From DATEOR01 sp035273885 (GTDB lineage: Bacteria; Actinomycetota; Thermoleophilia; Gaiellales; Gaiellaceae): a stretch of 17,110 nucleotides of DNA. Below, one piece after another: positions 13,572-17,110 of the stretch (position 1 is its first letter; every line of letters starts with the position of its first letter). The stretch covers positions 1 to 17,110 of the forward strand of contig DATEOR010000116.1 of the NCBI GenBank assembly GCA_035273885.1. Reading direction: 5' to 3'. The position numbers were made by a program, and so were the translations under genes. The notes under the pieces are model-generated. The model was not told where the DNA came from. It saw nothing but the letters and a program-made list of their open reading frames with translations, and searched no databases.

Positions 13572-13585
13572 CCCGCTCGAGCGGG
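13572..13585. terminator. Perfect 14-bp palindrome between convergent genes
   Basis: CCCGCTCGAGCGGG is self-complementary and lies in the 129-bp gap (13466-13594) between the CoA transferase and the convergent aldo/keto reductase. As RNA it would need to open a central loop, so it is a weak hairpin in either direction. Nothing else recognisable is in this gap. Confidence 0.3.
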
Positions 13586-13594
13586 GCGAGCCGA

Positions 13595-14386
13595 TCAACC
13601 TGCGAGCTCTTCTACCATCCTCCGCTGCTCGTCGTCCAGCCAGGGCGGCTCGCCTGCCGCCGCGTTCTCGGCCGCGTGGGCGGGCTCGGCGGTCGCCGGG
13701 ATCACACAGGTCACACGCCGGTCGGACAGGATCCATTTCAGGAGGGCCTCGGCCCACGTGGAGACCCCGATGCGGTCGAGCTGCTCGGGGCCAGGGCCGG
13801 GCAGAAGGCCTCGCTCTGCGAACGGGCGCATGACGATGACGCCGAGGCCGAGCTCCTCCGCGAGGGGGAGGATGCGTTGCTCGACGTCGCGCTCCTGTGG
13901 GTTGTAGGGCACCTGGACGGCGTCGATTCGCCCGCTCCGCATCACGCTCTCGAGCTCGTCGAGGGCGGAGCTCTGGTAGTGCGTCGCCCCGAGGAAGCGG
14001 ACGCGATCTTGATCCCGTTCGTGCTCGAGCCAGGCGAGGTGCTGCTCCCAGGCGACGAGGTTGTGCACCTGCTCGAGATCCACGCGGCCGCCGAAGTAGC
14101 GGAGCTGCGCCTCGAGCTGGAAGCGCCCCTGTTCCTGGGACGGAGTCCAGATCTTCGAGGCGATGAAGACGTCGTCCCGGCGGCCGTCGACAGCCTGGCC
14201 GAGCACCTCCTGCGCACGGCCGTACATCGGGGAGGAGTCGAAGACGCGCGTTCCGTTGGCGAACGCGGTCTCGACGACCTCGTCGGCGACCTCCTGGCGG
14301 TCGGGCCCGAGGTCGAAGGTCAGCCAGGTGCCGAGCCCGACGACGGGGACCTCGACCCCGGTCTTTCCGAAGCTTCGGCGCTCCAT
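13595..14386 (-). CDS. Aldo/keto reductase
   Basis: 263 residues, a TIM-barrel NADPH-dependent carbonyl reductase, slightly shorter than the usual 280-330. MERRSFGKTGVEVPVVGLGTW (1-21) is the standard first strand. The catalytic tetrad is visible as D50 and Y55 (FDSSPMYG), K78 (IASKIW) and H108 (QVHNL), and RVTCVIPATAEPAHAAENAAA is the C-terminal cofactor phosphate-binding stretch. I chose ATG 14386; an in-frame ATG at 14401 would add five residues and overlap the divergent hpnC start. No good ribosome binding site precedes either. It starts 13 bp from hpnC, so the two share a very short control region. The substrate is unknown. Confidence 0.9.
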   Translation of the reverse strand: MERRSFGKTGVEVPVVGLGTWLTFDLGPDRQEVADEVVETAFANGTRVFDSSPMYGRAQEVLGQAVDGRRDDVFIASKIWTPSQEQGRFQLEAQLRYFGGRVDLEQVHNLVAWEQHLAWLEHERDQDRVRFLGATHYQSSALDELESVMRSGRIDAVQVPYNPQERDVEQRILPLAEELGLGVIVMRPFAERGLLPGPGPEQLDRIGVSTWAEALLKWILSDRRVTCVIPATAEPAHAAENAAAGEPPWLDDEQRRMVEELAG

Positions 14387-14395
14387 ACTATGGAG
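14381..14395. promoter_or_regulatory. 15-bp inverted repeat between divergent AKR and hpnC
   Basis: CTCCATA (14381-14387), one central C, and TATGGAG (14389-14395) form a perfect inverted repeat that includes the ATG of the aldo/keto reductase. It also contains TACTAT (14386-14391), a possible -10 ending 8 nt before the hpnC ATG. It may be an operator for both genes or a by-product of two overlapping start regions. Confidence 0.4.
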
Positions 14396-14399
14396 GGCC

Positions 14400-15239
14400 A
14401 TGCCCGCGACGAGCCTTCTCGAAGCGCCAGAGCTGGCGGCAGAGCGCATCGACGCTCGCGCGAGCGGAGAGAACTTCCCGGTCGTCTCCGTGCTCGCGCC
14501 GCGGCAAGCGAGGCCGCACCTGCGCGCGATCTACGGCTTCGCCCGGCTCGTGGACAATCTCGGAGACGAGGCCCATGGCGACCGCATGGTGCTCCTCGAG
14601 GAGCTCGAGCGCGAGCTGGAAGGGCCGCCGCGCACGGACGTCATGCGGCGCCTGCACGTGACGATTGCCGAGTGCTCGCTCCCGCTCGATCCGTTCCGGC
14701 GCCTGATCGAGGCGAACCGGATCGACCAGCGCAAGACGCGCTACGCGAACTGGGAGGAGGTGAGGGACTACTGCACCTACTCCGCCGACCCCGTGGGCCG
14801 GCTCGTCCTTGGCGTCTACGGGCGGACCGGCGACGAAGAGCTTCTGCGGATGAGCGACGCGATCTGCACCGGCCTCCAGCTCGTCAACTTCCTGCAGGAC
14901 CCGCCGCGCGACCTCGCGCTCGGCCGCGTCTACCTGCCGCAGAACGACATGGAGCGGTTTGGCGTCGTCGACGAGGACCTGGCGGGGCCGCTCACGAGCG
15001 AGATCCTCACCCTCCTTCGCTACGAGGGCGACCGAGCGCGAAGCCTGCTCGAGGCTGGGCTTCCCCTCGCGAAGGAGCTCGGCGGGCGGTCGGGCATGTC
15101 GGTTGCGCTGTACGCGCGCGGCGGGCTCGCGGCCCTCGACGCCCTCGAGCGTGCGGGGTGGGACGTCTTCACGAGCCGGCCTGCCCCGACGAAATGGACG
15201 TTCGCACGGCTCGCCGTCCTGGAGCTTTTCCGGCGGTGA
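14400..15239 (+). CDS. hpnC: HpnC, squalene-synthase-like enzyme (presqualene diphosphate to hydroxysqualene)
   Basis: 279 residues of the squalene/phytoene synthase fold. GENFPVVS (23-30) is the HpnC-type N-terminal signature. The first Asp-rich site is ARLVDNLGDE (48-57, D52 and D56) and the second QLVNFLQDPPRDLALGRVYLP (160-180, D167 and D171), which bind Mg and the diphosphate. Known pathway: HpnD joins two farnesyl diphosphates, HpnC converts presqualene diphosphate to hydroxysqualene, and HpnE reduces that to squalene for hopanoids. ATG 14400 has GGAGGG only 2 nt upstream, which is too close; a TACTAT box 8 nt before suggests leaderless transcription instead. The stop overlaps the hpnD start as GTGA. 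Confidence 0.88.
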   Translation: MPATSLLEAPELAAERIDARASGENFPVVSVLAPRQARPHLRAIYGFARLVDNLGDEAHGDRMVLLEELERELEGPPRTDVMRRLHVTIAECSLPLDPFRRLIEANRIDQRKTRYANWEEVRDYCTYSADPVGRLVLGVYGRTGDEELLRMSDAICTGLQLVNFLQDPPRDLALGRVYLPQNDMERFGVVDEDLAGPLTSEILTLLRYEGDRARSLLEAGLPLAKELGGRSGMSVALYARGGLAALDALERAGWDVFTSRPAPTKWTFARLAVLELFRR

Positions 15240-16060
15240 ACACGGCAGAGGCCTACGCGGAGACCGACCGGATCACCCGCGAGACGGCGCGGAACTTCGC
15301 CTGGGGGATCCGAGTCCTGCCGGGGCCGAAGCGGCGGGCGATCGCGGCTCTCTACGCGTTTGCGCGCCGGGTGGACGACCTCGCCGACCAGGAGCAGCCG
15401 GCACGCGCGGAGCTCGAGTCGTGGCGGGTGGCCGTTGAAGCTCTTCCCGCCTCGCAGGACGGCGATGCGATCCTCGTCGCCCTCGCCGATGCGATGAGCC
15501 GCTATCCGATTCCGCGCGAGGCCCTCGTCGATCTCGTCGACGGAGCGCTCATGGACTGCGACCGTAACCGCTACGGATCCTGGGACGAGCTGCGCGAGTA
15601 CTGCAGCCGCGTCGCCGGCGCCGTCGGGGTGGCGTGCGCCGCCGTCTACGAGCCGTCGAGCTGGGAGGCGGCGAGGCCCCGTGCGCAAACTCTCGGCCTC
15701 GCGCTGCAGCAGATCAACATCATGCGAGACGTTGCCGAGGACTGGTCCCTGGGCCGCGTGTACCTACCGCAGAACGAGCTGAGCCGCTTCGGCGTGAGCG
15801 AGGAGGAGATCGCCTCCGGGCGGCCGGGAGCCGGTTGGCGGCCGCTCATGGACCACCAGGCCGTGCGCGCCGAGGCGCTCATGCGCAAGGGCCTCGAGCT
15901 CATTCCGCTCCTCGACCGGCGCAGCGCGCTCTGCGTGCGCAGCTTCGCGGGGATCTACCGCGGTCTCCTCACGCAGATGCGGGCTCGCGGCTACGACGTC
16001 TTCAGCGAGCCGCCGCACCTCTCGACGGTCGAGAAGATGAGGGCGGTCGTGGCGCTGTGA
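15236..16060 (+). CDS. hpnD: HpnD, presqualene diphosphate synthase
   Basis: 274 residues, squalene/phytoene synthase family. The first Asp-rich motif is FARRVDDLAD (42-51, D47 and D51); the second is QQINIMRDVAEDWSLGRVYLP (158-178, D165 and D169). RYGSWDELREYCSRVAGAVG (112-131) is the classic central helix and GIYRGLLTQMRARGYDVF (239-256) the C-terminal one. It is closer to phytoene synthase in motif wording than HpnC is, as expected of HpnD, which condenses two farnesyl diphosphates to presqualene diphosphate. GTG 15236 overlaps the hpnC stop by 4 nt. A carotenoid phytoene synthase was considered, but the hpnC and hpnE neighbours settle the assignment. Confidence 0.88.
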   Translation: MNTAEAYAETDRITRETARNFAWGIRVLPGPKRRAIAALYAFARRVDDLADQEQPARAELESWRVAVEALPASQDGDAILVALADAMSRYPIPREALVDLVDGALMDCDRNRYGSWDELREYCSRVAGAVGVACAAVYEPSSWEAARPRAQTLGLALQQINIMRDVAEDWSLGRVYLPQNELSRFGVSEEEIASGRPGAGWRPLMDHQAVRAEALMRKGLELIPLLDRRSALCVRSFAGIYRGLLTQMRARGYDVFSEPPHLSTVEKMRAVVAL

Positions 16061-17110
16061 GGGCCGCGGTAGTCGGCGGTGGGCTTGCCGGGCTCGCGGC
16101 GGCGCTCGAGCTCACGAAGGAGGGCCACGACGTGCGCCTCTACGAGGCGAGACCGACGCTGGGCGGGGCCGTGCAGACGCTTCCCGAGCGTGAGGGCGAT
16201 CCCAGCCCTGCTCCGGACAACGGCCAGCACGTCGCTCTCGGCTGCTGCACCGCCTACCTCGACTTCGTGGGGGAGATCGGCCGGGCTGCGTCGCTCCGCC
16301 GCGTTCGCCTCGGGCTGCCCGTGGTCGCCGAGGACGGCAGCGTCGCGACCATCCGTCCGGGGCTCGTCGGTCTTCTGCGCTACGGGCACATTGGGCTCGG
16401 CGAGCGGCTCGCGACCGGGCGCGTCGCGCGCAGGCTCGCGAAGCTCGACCCGGCCGAGCACGACGACGAGACCTTCGGCTCTCTGTTGCGCACGCTCGGC
16501 CAGTCGCAGGCAGGGGTGGACCGCTTCTGGGACGTCTTCATCCGGCCCGCGCTCAACCTTGGCACCGACGAGGTGAGCGCCGCGCCGGGAATCTTCACCG
16601 TGCAGACCGCGCTTCTCGCCGGTGGCGGAGCGAGCGACCTGCTCCTCCCGACTGCGCCGCTCGGGGAGATGCACGGGGAAGCAGGCCGCTCCGAGCTGGT
16701 GCGGCGCGGCGCCGAGATCTCCCTCGGTGTCCGGATTTCGGCGCTCGACGACCTCGATGCGGATGGGGTCGTAGTGGCGGTGCCGCCGGCGGAAAGCGCG
16801 CGCCTCCTCGGCGAGCCGGAGCCCGAGCTCGAGGACTCGCCGATCCTCAGCGTCCATCTGCTCTTCGACCGGCGGATCATGGAGCCGCCCCTCGCTGCGC
16901 TTCTCGGAAGCGACGCGCACTGGCTCTTCGACCGCGGGGCGCTCACCGGCCACCAGCCCGAGCGCGGCCAGTACATCACGGTGGTGTCGAGCGGGGCGCC
17001 GGAGCTCCTCGAAGTCCGCGGGCGCGAGCTGATCGACCGAGTGGCCGGGCAGGTCACGGAACGGCTCGGCGCCGCCGAGCTCCTCTGGTCGCGCGTGAGC
17101 CGGGAGCCTG
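16057..17110 (+). CDS. hpnE: HpnE, hydroxysqualene dehydroxylase (FAD), 3' truncated by window
   Basis: The reading frame starts at GTG 16057, overlapping the hpnD stop as GTGA, and runs without a stop for 351 codons to the window end; the family is roughly 420 residues, so the C-terminus is missing. Visible: the FAD dinucleotide motif VVGGGLAGLAAALEL (5-19), the acidic ribose-binding residue E30, DNGQHVALGCCTAYLDF (54-70), which is the strongest HpnE signature, and later LLLPTAPLGEM and SVHLLFDR. It reduces hydroxysqualene to squalene, the last step before squalene-hopene cyclase. Related amine oxidase or phytoene desaturase roles are less likely given the hpnC-hpnD context. A cyclase gene may follow beyond the window, but that is only expectation. 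Confidence 0.9.
   Translation, partial: MRAAVVGGGLAGLAAALELTKEGHDVRLYEARPTLGGAVQTLPEREGDPSPAPDNGQHVALGCCTAYLDFVGEIGRAASLRRVRLGLPVVAEDGSVATIRPGLVGLLRYGHIGLGERLATGRVARRLAKLDPAEHDDETFGSLLRTLGQSQAGVDRFWDVFIRPALNLGTDEVSAAPGIFTVQTALLAGGGASDLLLPTAPLGEMHGEAGRSELVRRGAEISLGVRISALDDLDADGVVVAVPPAESARLLGEPEPELEDSPILSVHLLFDRRIMEPPLAALLGSDAHWLFDRGALTGHQPERGQYITVVSSGAPELLEVRGRELIDRVAGQVTERLGAAELLWSRVSREP

Noticed and set aside
13676..14399. Upstream extension of the hpnD reading frame
   Set aside because: The frame is open far upstream but antisense to the aldo/keto reductase; the homologous HpnD part begins at GTG 15236.
14400..16060. Two phytoene synthases for carotenoid synthesis
   Set aside because: Two tandem squalene/phytoene synthase paralogues followed by an HpnE-type FAD protein is the hopanoid squalene set.
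1..17110. CRISPR arrays, tRNA genes, insertion sequences, phage or toxin-antitoxin genes
   Set aside because: None was seen on reading both strands; the only repeats are the short inverted repeats listed.

Overview
The window is GC-rich bacterial DNA, densely packed with genes on both strands. GTG starts are common: puuD-like, glnA-like, Nudix, SRPBCC, DUF4242, CoA transferase, hpnD, hpnE and others. Four junctions have the start codon embedded in the upstream stop (GTGA). Protein resemblances and the actinobacterial-looking -10 elements point to a high-GC actinobacterium, perhaps of the Thermoleophilia type. That placement is inference from gene content and style, not from a marker gene.

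Left part (1-2341): the 3' end of a membrane protein gene, a short-chain dehydrogenase on the minus strand, a small lipoprotein on the minus strand, and a small secreted protein on the plus strand that I do not recognise. Nitrogen/amine block (2360-9392): a glutamine-synthetase-like ligase overlaps a PuuD-type gamma-glutamyl hydrolase. Divergent from them is an APC-family permease with a promoter that has a perfect -35. A coupled pair, an unknown 137-aa protein and a Nudix hydrolase, comes next. Last is an 806-aa FAD oxidoreductase fused to a GcvT-like folate domain (dimethylglycine/sarcosine dehydrogenase type). Together these suggest uptake and oxidative breakdown of a small amine or methylated amine; the substrate cannot be read from sequence.

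Middle part (9389-11163, all minus): a PPOX-class flavin/F420 protein translationally coupled to an ornithine-cyclodeaminase-family protein, then a crcB fluoride channel gene. The crcB gene is preceded by a clear fluoride riboswitch. One pseudoknot strand of the aptamer is also perfectly complementary to the crcB Shine-Dalgarno region, so a translational on-switch can be read directly from the sequence. Next (11210-13465, plus) is a compact operon: ArsR-type regulator, SRPBCC protein, DUF4242 protein and class III CoA transferase. Its promoter region carries two abutting GTAAG-N6-CTTAC inverted repeats, and a strong hairpin covers the CoA-transferase start codon.

Right part (13595-17110): an aldo/keto reductase on the minus strand, 13 bp from the divergent hpnC-hpnD-hpnE operon. 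This operon makes squalene from farnesyl diphosphate via presqualene diphosphate and hydroxysqualene, presumably for hopanoids. hpnE runs off the window.

No tRNA, rRNA, CRISPR array, insertion sequence or integrase was seen. No gene-free stretch exceeds about 175 bp. I did not find a clearly unprecedented multi-gene system. The strongest signals are regulatory: the crcB riboswitch, the arsR operator, the CoA-transferase start hairpin and the stop-codon hairpins between convergent genes.
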